Below are positions 33,154 to 44,956 of a stretch of DNA of 64,000 bases, piece by piece. Both the position numbers and the translations under genes were made by a program. Position 1 is the first letter of the stretch, and each line of letters begins with the position of its first letter. Location of the stretch: the NCBI GenBank assembly GCA_000711775.1, contig ARYC01000433.1, positions 1 to 64,000 of the forward strand. Direction: 5' to 3'. The notes below the pieces were generated by a model. It did not search any database and was not told where the DNA came from. It worked only from the letters and a program-made list of their open reading frames with translations. Source of the stretch: Oxytricha trifallax (lineage: Eukaryota; Ciliophora; Spirotrichea; Sporadotrichida; Oxytrichidae).

Positions 33154-35200
33154 ATGAAAATGAACAATCAGTTAAATTAACATAGAAAAAGAAATTCCCC
33201 TCATAAATAGCAAAACTAAAAATAATATATCTTAACTGAAAGTGGTAATTAGTCTTAATATTATTCCCCAAACCCACTCTTTGGAGCAGAGGGAACATTA
33301 GACTTTAAATAAACAGCATTTCAATTTAATAAAGCTTTTGATTTAAGGTAAGTAATTGGAATAAAATAAAAATTTTGGGTTATTATTTTACATCCTTAAA
33401 AGAGAGTGTAGTAAACAAATCTTGCTGATTTTCAATTTTATTAATATATAAGCGATATAGTTAAGAAATTGAAGATGGATTGGATGAATTTAAAAACGAC
33501 GACTTCAACATAATTTCAGATGTTGATGATAATAATTTAATTGTTATTAACAGAAAGCAAAGTTAAGTTTAAGCAGCTGACACTTAATCAAAAAACAGTT
33601 TAAACTTTACTTTTGAATCATTATCTCAAGGCTTCATAAATAATCTCTCTGGGAATCCAACTTTGAAGTAAATCTTGGATGATAATGTGACAGAGAGCAA
33701 AGAGATAGAATTGGAAGAATTTAGAAACTCAAATAATTTCTATATAAAAAAATACCCATTAGCCATTTATTTTGGTGAGTGCTAAAAATCTCACAATGGC
33801 AAGTACATGCGTCGCGGTAAAGGATACATGAAATATAATAATGGGAGATTATTTGAAGGGGAGTGGGAAAATGATTAGAGACATGGCAGAGGGTATGAGA
33901 GATATCCTAATTGAAACATCTATAAAGGAGAATTTTAATATGAAAAAGCACATGGCAAAGGAAAATATTATTGGATTTAGACTGAAGAGATTTATGACGG
34001 AAAGTGGTGTAAAGGAATGAGACATGAATATGGAGTATGTAAGTATGTAAGAAAATAAACTTAAATCGCAATTAAAAGTATCATGATTCATATATTGGAG
34101 AATGAAGACATTGTAAAGCTGAGGGGTTCGGGGTTTATACTTGGATTAATGGAGACAGGTATGAAGGTGAATGGAAAGCTTGCATAAAAAATGGAAAAGG
34201 AACTGATATGTTTGCTAATGGGGACAAGTACAGTAGTCAATATAAAAATGGAAAGCCTGAAGGATTTGGTTTCAAAACATGGGCGAATGGAAACTATTAC
34301 GAAGGTGAATTCAAACATGGGTTAAAAGAGGGAAAAGGCAAATGGAATAGATACTCTCAACAAAAGAATTAGGATTCAAATTTATCTCAGCCAATCAGAA
34401 CTCAGTTTGTAACCTATGAAGGTGAGTATAAGAAAGATAAAAAACATGGTCTGGGGACATTTATATGGGCTTCAGGTATCACCTATAAAAGAAGTTACAA
34501 AGATGACGAAAGAGAAGGTCATGGTGAGATGAAATGGACGGATTGAAAAACTTACAAAGGTGAGTGGATTAGAGGTATTCAACATGGCTACGGTAAAAAT
34601 ATCTACCCAGATGGTATAATAAAAGAAGATTACTATGAGAACAACATCTACATAGGACCGTTGCCAAGGGGTGAATATTTAAAACAACTTTAAGAATAAA
34701 TAGTGCAGCAGCCTCCACCAGTAGTAGTTGAAAAGCCCAAACCTAAAGGTTTTACTAAAGAAGAGGGACGTTAAGTCAACATGATATTTAGTCCATATTC
34801 CTTAGCAAAAGGGGGATTAAAATCCCTTGACAAATCTAAATCCAGAGGGTACGCTTTATATAATAATTATTTTCAGCATCAATTTTTATTTCACTTAGAG
34901 TCTATCTCCTATTAACAATAGAATGTAACAATTGAACAAATACAGCATACATTAAATAGACGGAGAAAATTTTTAGATTTTAAGTTCTTTTTGAGTAAAT
35001 AGTCTTTAATGAATTTTGAAATAAACTTAAAGCAAACTGTAAAATACAGGAAAAATTAATGGATCTTCATAAAGTGTTTCAATTAGAAATTAATAATATT
35101 TAATGGGGAGCACTCCACTATCCAATAGAAATTAGAGAATGCTCAGATAAAATGGAAGTGCTATAGATTTTCATAACCATCATTAAAACCTGTAAGTTGA
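33154..35200 (+). pseudogene. MORN-repeat protein pseudogene
   Basis: Exon 1 runs 33154-33347 (MKMNNQLNQHRKRNSP..., ending in KAFDLR). A GT-AG intron at 33348-33460 is followed by exon 2. Exon 2 holds an acidic stretch and then about eight or nine MORN repeats between 33790 and 34690, e.g. GRLFEGEWENDQRHGRG, EIYDGKWCKGMRHEYG, YEGEWKACIKNGKG, TYKGEWIRGIQHGYG. The C-terminal ~160 codons have no recognised domain and end at TGA 35198-35200. Three in-frame TGAs (33912, 34103, 34544) replace residues expected to be Gly, Trp and Gly. A frameshift lies near 34050. MORN proteins scaffold membranes and cytoskeleton. This copy is clearly degraded but keeps full-length architecture. Confidence 0.85.
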
Positions 35201-35769
35201 ATAAAACTCAAGAAAGTTATGATTTAAAACTTAAGTTTTATAAATATTAAGTAAATAATTGACACAAGAAATCTATTTTCACGACATAAGAATCAATAAA
35301 CATTGCAAAGTGTAATAACAAATAACTAACAATATCTTCTTTAAACTTCCAATTCGAATTACCTTTAATAATAGCAAGCTTTGCAAACTTTGAAATCATC
35401 AATTCCAATTTTAACCTTAGTATAAAATTAAAAATAAATTTTCAGGTAGAGTATTGGTTCATTTAGGCATCAACTTCTACAAGTTTTACAAGGAATTAAA
35501 GAATTTTTTATTAATAAAATGACCTCTAATCGAGTAATTTGGAAATACAAATTAAATCATTATGATTTAAAAACCACAAAATGGGATTTGTTTTAATCAA
35601 ATTAATAAAAAAAGTAAAAAATAATTTGCCTTTATTTTAATTTATGTTATATACTCTAATTTTATTCCATTTTTAAGTAGTGCTTAATATTTTTTTAAAT
35701 AGACTAATTTTAAAAAACAATGTAATTTGCAACTCCTTAAATAAATGAAATATCACTTAAAAAACTTTC

Positions 35770-36517
35770 ATGATGAAATATAATTTTAATAATAATAACC
35801 AAATAGTAAATTAGATGGATATGTAATGTAGAGAAGAAATAGTTTATAGAGAAACAAAGGCTAAGATTTAAGTAAATAGTGTAAAAATACTATTAGTTAA
35901 TAAAAGATTCTTTTTTAGTAAAGAAATTATTGAAAATATATATGTTTGGATTATTTAATTTATTGAAGTTTTATAAGAGTGGCTTATAAAATATGAAGTT
36001 TTTACCTATAAAGATCAAAACGATTAATTAATCAATTACGAGTATGTAAAATTAATTATTTATAATCTGTGAACTTATGAATGAAATTCTATAAAAGCTA
36101 ATCTATTTATATTATTCTTTAGAATAGTTGCAAAATTATGACAGCAGTCAAACATCCCCACAAGACAATAATGCATAGATAACCTAATGATTATGATTTG
36201 AAGGAAATAAAGTTAAAGCAGTATGTTTTAATCGAATACAGCATGGGTCCTGAATATTGGGAATACACGACAAGTATAAGAAATATGCTAGAAAGGCACT
36301 TTCCTAAAATTTTCAATTATGAAATGAGAAGGGACCCCTCAGTTACCGAGAGACTTGAAGTAACAATACAGCACATAAGTCTTATCAAGATCCCACTTTT
36401 TAGGTGGGCACTATGGTTTATAGTAAAAAAAATAGATAGGGGTTGGTCAAGGATGATTGGGACACATTCTTAATGAGAGTCAAACTTGCTATTGAAAAAT
36501 GCAAAGAAAATTTGTGA
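35770..36517 (+). CDS. Possible Rdx/selenoprotein-W-like protein
   Basis: Exons 35770-36045, 36123-36359 and 36404-36517 join in frame to 208 residues, with introns of 77 nt (gtaaaatta...ctttag) and 44 nt (gtaacaata...ttttag). The first ~95 residues are a helical region without recognised domain. The second part reads VLIEYSMGPEYWEYT, LERHFPKIF, RLEVGTMVYSKKN and DDWDTFLMRVKLAIEK. This follows the SelW/Rdx layout (Y-C-x-x-C/U, L...FP, FEV...G..VYSK, then a C-terminal helix). The redox CxxC/U site is replaced by SMGPEY, so redox activity is not expected. The assignment is by pattern only. Confidence 0.45.
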
Positions 36518-37300
36518 ATTAAAACAAAATCTTGATTAATAGAATAATGCCCTAATTTAATTTATATTTTAAAGATTAGTTTAAGTTAAATTCAATTTAA
36601 AATAGAGATTCCATTTAGATTTAATTCTCAAATTTTTATGATTTATTGAATCAAAATCTAATTAAATATAAATAATTTTTAGATGAAAATAGTCTACTCA
36701 TCTATTAATAGATTTGATTGCTGATAGCAATTTCATTTATATTTAATAGTAAATTATATTTACTAGATATATCAACAATCTTATTATAAACCCTATGTAC
36801 TCGTCATTAATTTTTAATTAGCAGAGTTCATATTTACATTCTCTTATGTACTATTATAAAATAAACTATTAATCAAAATTTATTAAATCAACATTCCATA
36901 AGACTTCTACTTAATTTATAATAACTCACTTTACTTAAATATTTTTATTTTATAATGGAAGCATCCCTTTCTGAAACACTGCCAGAAAATGAAATTGCTA
37001 AACACAGAGTCATAATTTAATATTGCAATATTGCTAAAGTTCAATTGATTTTAAAAATCAAATTAAATCTAGAAATGAATATCATGAAAGTTTGAAAGTT
37101 TAATGCTATTTTTATATTGGATAGTCTATCCCAACCTTGGGATCTGATAATAAGAGTTTTTATATAATTAATGATAGAGAGTAACTATAAGATAAATTAA
37201 AAATTCTAGAGATCAAAATTTCTAGACATTATATATTAATCAGTATTATTTATTAGTGAGCTATAAATACATCATTTTTTAAACCTATTTTAGTTAGTAG
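36518..37300. other. AT-rich region without gene
   Basis: No coherent coding frame seen on either strand. Confidence 0.4.
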
Positions 37301-37319
37301 GTATTAGATATATAATTAG

Positions 37320-37670
37320 TTTAAAGGGACTGCTGGTTTACTGACTAGGTCTGCACTGCCAATGTTAGTGGTGGCTCTGAATATTATTTACGATTCTTGT
37401 AATCTTAGATAGTTGTCATCACCGTGTCTTGTCTAGTTGCTGCTTACATTGTCATCGTTACCAGAGTGTATACCTCTTCCGTGCATTTTGTTGTTTAGCC
37501 ATTCACTGTAGTCTCAGTTCCACCTAGGAGTAGTGGTACTTGGCGCTTCCGAGCCAACTTTGCGTCCTGTGCAATAGAGTAGGTTGGCTTGCTCGAGGGG
37601 GCCATGTCCCTGGCACCTCACTCCATCAGCTCCCAAACTTTTAGAGATTTTCCATATTGCTCCTCGCTCA
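37320..37670 (-). pseudogene. GC-richer coding island of unknown origin
   Basis: An abrupt rise in G+C over ~350 bp. On the minus strand one frame reads ADGVRCQGHGPLEQANLLYC then KVGSEAPSTTTPRWN, a TGA, and DYSEWLNNKMHGRGIHSG, HGDDNYLRLQES. The Cys/His spacing vaguely recalls a zinc knuckle but is incomplete. It could be a macronucleus-destined segment or a transposon relic; the family is not recognised. Confidence 0.3.
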
Positions 37671-37924
37671 CAAATAAATAATACTTATAATTAATGATAA
37701 TACAAATTTTTTAAAAATATAATATCAATTTTAATTATATTGTCAATAGTTTACTCTAAACAGAATTTATTTATGAATTAATCAAAATATTAAAATAAGG
37801 AAACTTATAACTATCATTAATTCTATTTAATTAAAACGAAAATGACTCATTATTACTAGTGTATATTCTTAAAATAAACTTAATAAATTTAAAGTTAATT
37901 ATAATTATTTTTTGTTTTAATACT

Positions 37925-38200
37925 GCTGAGTCCGACCATACGAGTCTGAAGTATATGAAATGGTAATTAAGATGAAAAAAATGTTCCCTGGCTTATATAA
38001 ATTTGTGGTTTCTAGGGATTTAGGCTTTACTGATTGACTTGAGTGCCAAATTATACTTGATGCTGCTAAACCACGAAAATCAAGATAAGTTGTTATTCAC
38101 AGTAAAACCAGGCATGGGCTATGCTGATTCTAATTGGCGAGCATTCCTTGATCGTGCTAAACTTAAATTCAATGGAAATTACTAATATTATGATAAAATA
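37925..38200 (+). pseudogene. Small coding fragment, TGA- and frameshift-interrupted
   Basis: EVYEMVIKMKKMFPGLYKF... is followed by a TGA after GFTD, then LECQIILDAAKPRKSRQVV. After one frame change it reads KPGMGYADSNWRAFLDRAK. The reading is coherent over ~85 codons but the family is not recognised. Confidence 0.3.
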
Positions 38201-39497
38201 TTCATTCTTTTCCTGTAAATTAAAAAATCAATAATATTGACGTAATTTAGCGAGGTTTTATTCAACCACGAGCTTTTGAAATGAAATTGAGTTACTTCAA
38301 AATCGAACATTCTCTATTATTATAGTTTTAAGTAAAAATTAATTTCTTATTAAAGAAAGAATAGAATTTTTTAAAAATATTATTTTATTATATGATTTTC
38401 AAAGTGGAAAACCAATATATTGACTTTAAACGTAAATAATAATCATTATATTAAATAATTAAAAATGAAGCAAATCTGCCGTTTGAATTTAAATATGTAA
38501 TGAATCACTACCATATTACTGAGAAAAAAATAACTTTGGAGATTCTAATGAAAAACTACATATTTCTTAATAAATTAATTTTAAATATTAATAATTCCAA
38601 TTAAAATTGATTTAAAAATTTTAAATGCAATTATTCTAGAAAAAAACAGAATTCCTTGAATATTAATTTTTTTCTTCTATTTCCCTAATTTTAATCTGAT
38701 TCACTATAGAATTAATATATATATATATATACAACACCCGACATCTAAAAATTAAACTGCAAGATTTATATTAATTGCACAAATTTTTTTTTAAGATTTA
38801 CAATTTTAGGTTTTATCTTGACGTAAAATACTTATTTATTAATAGACTTTTAACTACATAGAAATCTTTATACAAATGAAAATTTAATTAGTATTGAGAA
38901 AAGAAAGATTGAATCTAAGACATTTGGAAATATGCAAAACTAAGAGTTATAATTATCAGATAAAATCAGTATATTATTAAATTATTTTGATTTTAATTAT
39001 ATTTTAAAGTTATTAATATTATAATCGAATTGATTAGGGGTGAATTGTGAAATTCATTATATAATTAAATATATATCTGCTGCATATTACTTTACCTTAA
39101 GATTAATGAAATAAAGTTATATAATGATTTTAAATTGCTTTAAGTCATTGTGAAAATTATCAAACTAAGGGTAGAGTTTCTGATAAATCTTGTTGCCTAA
39201 AGCACTTAATGTTTTTCTTTTGTATTTAATCTTCAGATTTAAATTTTTAATTTTAAATCTGAAATTAAATTTAACAATTTATGAAATACGATGATTCGTT
39301 TAACTAAATTTAAGCATTGGTAAATAATGTGGAAGGAATATGCTATACATTTTATATAATAAAAAAAACAATTATGCAAAAAGTTTTACTAAGTTAAAAT
39401 CAGTCATCTTATTTAAATAAACCACTCAAAAAAATTAAGTTATTAATTTGGTTTTTATATTACACTGGGAAGAGTCATTAGAGAAACTTTGTATTTA
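38201..39497. other. AT-rich region without gene
   Basis: Low-complexity AT DNA with a short TA repeat near 38719. Nothing coding recognised. Confidence 0.4.
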
Positions 39498-39911
39498 TTG
39501 TAGGAATACATTTGAAATTGGGAAAATAAAATTAATTAAATTAAATATAATTGAAAATAGTGGCAGTTAAAGTTGGGCAAATTGAATGATCTTGGGCTCA
39601 TTCGATAGAGAATTCAAAATTAGCTGGACTTTACTACTGGCGGTACTATTTTATCACATCGAGGTAACGAGATAACTTGAGTTTAATTAAACACCTCTAA
39701 ATTAATTAAATTATACCCACACATTAAAGTAGAGTTATATTGCTCCAGGGATTCGAAAAATAGTAACGTCAATATTAAAGTCAAGCTAATTTTGAATTCT
39801 CTATCGAATGAGCCCAAGAAAGTTCAAACTGGCCAACTTTAACTGCCACGATTTTTAATTATTTTTAATTTAATTAATTATATTTTCCCAATTTCGAATG
39901 AATTCCTACAA
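39498..39911. mobile_element. 414-bp MITE, relative of the one at 13197
   Basis: Starts TTGTAGGAATACATTTGAAA and ends in the complement GAATTCCTACAA. The left arm CAGTTAAAGTTGGGCAAATTG ... GATAGAGAATTCAAAATTAG pairs with the right arm CTAATTTTGAATTCTCTATCG ... AACTTTAACTGCCACG. It is preceded by TA, but followed by CA, so one copy of the TA duplication may have mutated. It shares the central blocks with the 325-bp copy. No coding capacity. Confidence 0.9.
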
Positions 39912-40438
39912 CATTAGAATTAAAAAAATTAATTAGTAATATTTTCAAAATTATCTACTGAATGGATTATAATTTTTCACATTTAAACATAAAAAATATA
40001 TAAATTTATTCTTTATAGTAATAATTTAAATTAGGCATAGTTGATAACTATGATAATATACCAAATATCTGCATTTCTTATAATATAAACAATTAACAAT
40101 CTTTATCACAAATATTTTGCATTTTTATATTTGAAAAATACAATTTGATTAAATGGATTGATTATACTTGTAATAAAAAATTGATAAAAATGCGTAAAAG
40201 TATTAGCTGAAATGTAATTAAACATAATATATTTATTAATTGGCATGAAATTCATTTGAAAGATTGTCTAAATAGGAATTATCTTTATATGATGGTTTTA
40301 TTAGCTAATCTATATAATTCAAATTTAATTTTATATTTAATGTTGGGACATGGGTTTTTAAAATTAAAAATCTTTAATTTTCTTTTAATGAAAGTTACTC
40401 ATAATATTAATAAATAAATGTGTTGACAAGCCACAAAG

Positions 40439-40864
40439 ATGAGAATAGTTGACAACAAGCAAGCCGAGCACTTGATACTGATTTAGTACTGCACTTGCTA
40501 CCAAGATGAAGCCATAGCAATCGCCGACAAGATGGATCACAAATATCCTGACACATTCACTATGAATAAAGAAAAGATGAACTCATTTAATATATATATA
40601 TAATACGGATTATATTGATATTAATTAGAGTAATTTTAACTGATGACTGGAAAACTAGAAGTGTCATTGTCTTTGAGGTTACAAGACGCAGTTGGGAATT
40701 TCACAGCAAAAGTGTACTCAAAATCTGAGAATAATGGGCGTTTTGCATCAGAGAACTTCAGACCCCTTATTTATTACAATGCTTGCCGCTTAAAGTTTGA
40801 TATAACTTTTCTTTTGCACTCTGACCCCTTTTAATTGACTTAATCAAGCATTTTAATTTAATGA
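40439..40864 (+). CDS. Possible second Rdx/SelW-like gene
   Basis: Starts at ATG 40439, the first ATG after an in-frame TGA. MRIVDNKQAEHLILIQYCTCYQDEA has a Cys-x-Cys at the position of the redox motif. It is followed by IADKMDHKYPDTF. A short AT block (about 40593-40640) lies before TGKLEVSLSLRLQD and AKVYSKSENNGRFASENF. The order (Y-C..C, helix ending in P-D, EV, VYSK..NG) matches the SelW/Rdx pattern. The AT block may be a small intron or eliminated segment, because the two halves are in different frames. It ends at TGA 40862-40864, overlapping the convergent minus-strand gene. Confidence 0.4.
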
Positions 40865-42576
40865 AGCTGTAGTTATTAATTATAAAGAGATTCGTTTTCC
40901 TTCTCTGGCATCAAATGTAAAACTATCTAATTCATATCTTGAAGCATTAACTTGTTTCTAGTTATTTTTTAATTCTATTGCTCTGAATTTGAATTAAAAC
41001 TTAACTCTTTCGGCTAAATATTATGTTTCATTTTAGTATTTGGATATTTTCTAACTTGATTGCTTCTGGGCTTTACTTCTTCTTATAAAGTGTATACCTT
41101 CGTTATTGTTGATTCTCAATTCCGAATGTAAAAAAAATTAAAATTAAAATACAAAAATGATTAAGGAGTCTTACTTAAGAAATTTATAAGCATTATATTT
41201 TAAGTTTGAGAAGTTGCTTAATGTTTCTGCAATTATTGGCTCTAAATTAAAATTTATATAACAAATAGTACCTTGTGAGGAATTCAAATGCCTAAACAGT
41301 TTTTTTATTTTTATTGTAATTTGGCTTGTAGGGGCAGATATTATTTGGATCTTCCTTTTCAAAAACATGACATAGAATTATGCGTTCGTACTCTTAAACT
41401 CTATGATAAATAATATGTAAAACTTTGCGAGGGTTTAATTATTCATCCTTCAGCTTTTGTCTTTTGTATTTAAGCTACCTTAAAATCTCAGGCCTCCTGT
41501 AGTCATTATGATACTCTAAATTTAAATAAATATGGAAATAAGGTATCTACTATCTCTTAAAATAACAGGGGGAGGAAGTTTTTTGCCTTAAAATTTTATA
41601 TGCAACAAAGGGGGGAATTTCGCGCCACAGAAAGATAATTTCCTCCCCCTTTGGAAGCTTCCTGCTCCATATATATAAATATATAATATTTATAAATATT
41701 TAAGAATCTTTGCCATAAAATATTAAATAGTAACTTATTATCTAGCATAAAATATCATTTCTATATTTATAATGAATTAAAATTTTAATGAAAATCACGT
41801 TAATTACTAATAAAAAACACTTGTTTTTAATATGTAATTTGAAAAAGATAGATAATATACCTTAAAAAATTATATTATTAAAAGTTATTAGTTAATATCA
41901 ATTGTGATTGAAATAGGAATGTGTTTGTTTCTAAAATTTTATTACCAAAAAATAGCATATTTAATTTTGGGGGGCATGAAACTACCGAAGGGGTCAAGAA
42001 ATTTCAGCAGGGGGGCGGAAACTGCACGAGGGCAAGAAACTTCCTCCCCCTAATAACACTATGTATAAAGTAAGTTTCATCTCCATTTTTAGTTTTGGCA
42101 ACTAGATATCTGGATATGGGGTAAGATCTGTCATAAAATTTATTTTCTTCCATTTGAACTCTTTTCTTTGTCCACCACTCGAGTCTTCTTTCAATCTTGG
42201 GGAGCCAAATTCTCTCAAATGAAACCCTTTGATAAAAAATAAACCAATCCATCTACAAAAGTAAAAGTTTTATTAAAAATTTAATCTTACTATAAAGTCT
42301 TACATATATCTCTAGATCTTGCTATTAATAGTTGACATTGTAATAACCAAAGTGATTGTAAGTTTTATAGTGTCTCAGTAAAAATTCATAATCCTATCCC
42401 TTTAGCCATCTCTTGTTTAAGGGGAAGAGAATAAGTCCATTTGAGTCAAATTCGTAATAATCTTATATTCTGAATTCTTCAAAGATGTACTTCATAAAAA
42501 ATTTTGCTTTTCTGTGATATCTCACCAAGTTGGAATTAAACTGTGGATACAGCAATTTATCAATAAACATAGGCAT
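40844..42576 (-). CDS. Unknown multi-exon gene interrupted by a MITE
   Basis: Starts at ATG 42576 directly after a TGA (MPMFIDKLLYPQFNSN). A GT-AG intron (gtaagacttt...tttgtag, about 42253-42304) is followed by MDWFIFYQRVSFERIW, ERRLEWWTKKRVQ and a block ending ETYFIHSVI, where a 483-bp MITE begins. Beyond the MITE, coding resumes with YFHIYLNLEYHNDYRRP, KVLHIIYHRVQEYERI and FEKEDPNNICPYKPNY. After another probable intron near 41140-41165 it continues with SRYELDSFTFDARE to TGA 40844-40846. The protein is rich in aromatic and basic residues; no family recognised. The frame on the two sides of the MITE does not match simply, so an extra intron or lesion is likely there. Confidence 0.5.
41568..42050. 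mobile_element. 483-bp G-run MITE inside a coding region
   Basis: Ends are GGGGGAGGAAGTTT and its complement AAACTTCCTCCCCC, flanked by the direct repeat AATAACA (41561-41567 and 42052-42058). Inside are further copies of the motif (e.g. TTTCCTCCCCCTTTGG, GGGGGGCGGAAACTGC). The element at 62435-62932 has similar ends. The flank suggests a 7-8-bp target duplication, unlike the TA of the other families. Confidence 0.8.
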
Positions 42577-42614
42577 TCATTAGTAAATTGACTTTTAAGG
42601 CCAAACAGGTATTA

Positions 42615-43420
42615 AGGAAATATTTTTGAAAAATAAGAGAAATTTTAAATAAATGTAGATTGATGATTTATTGATTATGTTTAAAAACTTAAAAAATGTA
42701 GAATAAGGGAAATATAGAGAATATAGAGCAAATTGACAATAGGATTTTTAAAGCTGCATATTATGGATTTTCACAAGATATTGTGAGCATCATACAGCTG
42801 TGCCGACAAACAAATCCACACAGCTCTGCGGAATATTATCCAAATCTCATCCACTTCAGCCCAGATTAGTATTTATTCCCGTATACTAAGGGCAAACCTC
42901 TCTGGGCTTTTAATGCCCTTTTTTAATAAATTCTTAATTATATATCATAAATATCAAAATTAGTTAATTTACGCAATTTATTAAATTAATAATTTATCAG
43001 TAATTAGAATTCTCTTTAGAGAAATTAAACTAAGCTTAAAATATTTAATTTTTGATTAAAAATTAAAGTAAAATTTTAATATTTATAATATATAATTAAG
43101 AATTTATTAAAAATAGTGCATTAAAAGCCCAGAGAGGTTTGCCCTTAGTATACGGGAATTAAGACTAATCTGGGCTGAAGTGGATGAGATTTGGATAATA
43201 TTCCGCACAGCTCTGCGGATTTGTTTGTCGGCACAGCTGTGTTGATGCTCACAATATCTTGTGAAATTCCATAATATGCATATTTAGAAATCCTATAGTC
43301 AATTTGCTCTATATTCTCTATATTTCCCTTATTCTACATTTTTTAAGTTTTTACACATAATCAATAAATCATTAATCTACATTTATTTAAAATTTCACTT
43401 ATTTTTCAAAAATATTTCCT
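42615..43420. mobile_element. 806-bp foldback with ~330-bp arms, TA-flanked
   Basis: Starts AGGAAATATTTTTGAAAAAT and ends in the complement. The arms pair almost throughout, including CAGCTGTGCCGACAAACAAA and AAGCCCAGAGAGGTTTGCCC, leaving only ~130 bp of AT-rich loop. TA lies on both sides (42613-42614, 43421-43422). No coding capacity. It is probably a non-autonomous Tc1/mariner-like element, as inferred from the TA site. Confidence 0.85.
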
Positions 43421-43579
43421 TATTTTACTTTACTCGTTTTTATGTTCATCTTCTTGCTAAGATTTCACAGCAAAGAGCTATTAAATAAATTAAGAAAAAA
43501 TTAAGATATTATAGTGTTGAGGACTAGATCTGAAGTTGTGGATTTTCATCACTTTTAAGCTGCGATTTAGTGATTGCCA

Positions 43580-44000
43580 TCATAGTTGTTTTTTCTATTC
43601 TTTTTGAGTTTCTGATAAAGCATCTCTTGTTAATACAGTCTCTAACTCATCAATTTACTTAACATGCTCAATGAAGCCATTGTGATTTAACTCATTTAAA
43701 GTTGAGGTCTTTTAGGGTTTAATTGAGCTGAGGAATGTGAATTAATTGTTGTAGATTAATTGATTAGATATACCCAAATTTTTGAGTTAATGAAATTTCT
43801 GATACTTTATCTAATTTCTTACCAAGTTATGATTTGAGAAGGAGTGCTCATTGTTGCTTTGAGGCTCTTACCTAAGTTCCTTGACCATCTATGTCTAGTT
43901 GGCAATTTTGAGTTTTAATTCTCTCTACATTCAACCGGAATCTTTCATTATCAAAATTATACGACAAACTTGTTTTAGATGGTGAGTTCATTTACATTTT
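43580..44000 (-). CDS. Coding island of unknown function, minus strand
   Basis: One frame reads SPSKTSLSYNFDNERFRLNV... to a TGA near 43857. An overlapping second frame reads NLGISNQLIYNNQFTFL, SSIKPQKTSTLNELN and ELETVLTRDALSETQKEQ, ending at TGA 43580-43582. The composition (Asn, Gln, Ser, Glu; helical end) is protein-like. An intron or a frameshift lies between the two parts. The family is not recognised. Confidence 0.4.
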
Positions 44001-44389
44001 TATTAAGGAATATTAAATTATAAGACTCTTAAATATACCTCAAATCTCTATTATCCCTTTGTATCAATAATAATGCCTTATCTACTTATATAATTGTGCA
44101 TAAGTTTAGAAAAAATATATTGAAATAAGATAAATTTTTAAGGCTTTTAAAATCCTAAATTTAATAATAAATAACTTTATTATCCTGCAGAGTACACGAA
44201 AAATAAACATGGAATCAAATTATATAAAACTGAATGATGTATTTGACTAAAATTTAATAATAATTATCACAATCTTCTTGGAATTCGAAGATGTTTTGCA
44301 TGTATAAAATATAAAAACTTAAATGAATTATTTTTAATTTTAAGCATGTATCATCAAAGCTAAACAAGCAATTTAATAAGTAACTCAAT

Positions 44390-44780
44390 GGGTCACTGGA
44401 CTGCTTATGGATGCAACTATCTGTGGAGAAATTAAATTACGTAGACCATTAAAAAGATGAAGGTGAATCTTATCGTGACTTCTTCATTAGATCAATTGGA
44501 ATTTATCAAAGAATGAGAATGTCAATGAGAGAAATATTCAGAAGCACACTTGAGAAGAGCACAAAGGATAGACAAGAAGGATTTCTAAGGAGTTACACTA
44601 ATAGAAAACCTCATTCATACATAGCTGGCTAAAAATACAATACGAATGCTTCTAAACCCATATACTCAATTTTCTCATTTTATAGAAGTTAAATATATGA
44701 TTCAGACTCTTTTATTTTATAGATAAATAAAAATTAAGTTATAAATTAAAAATTTGAATTTAAGGTTTAAGATTTTTTAA
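44390..44780 (+). pseudogene. Coding island, probably frameshifted
   Basis: MGHWTAYGCNYLWRN is followed in another frame by DEGESYRDFFIRSIGIYQ, MREIFRSTLEKSTKDRQE and SYTNRKPHSYIAGQKYN. Coherent over ~110 codons but in two frames; not recognised. Confidence 0.35.
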
Positions 44781-44956
44781 TTAATATATTTTAAAGGTAA
44801 AATTGTTTGTTTCAAGTATTGGCATTAAAAGAACTTTGAGGGAAAAAATAGTTAATAATAAGGCATCATCTATTTATTGATCCAGTAAGATTAGTACCAA
44901 ATCATTGAGATTTACAAGCTCTTAAACACAAGATTTTACGATCATCATTTACAATT

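Noticed and set aside
36240..36260. Selenocysteine at the redox site of the SelW-like gene
   Set aside because: No TGA is present there; the site reads Ser-Met-Gly-Pro, and the only TGA is the terminal stop.
37320..37670. Retrotransposon gag zinc knuckle
   Set aside because: Only a partial Cys/His pattern is seen, with no reverse transcriptase or repeats nearby.
40865..41567. Long plus-strand frame without TGA
   Set aside because: It is antisense to a minus-strand gene whose text (SRYELDSFTFDARE, HRVQEYERI) is far more protein-like; with one stop codon, chance open frames are common.
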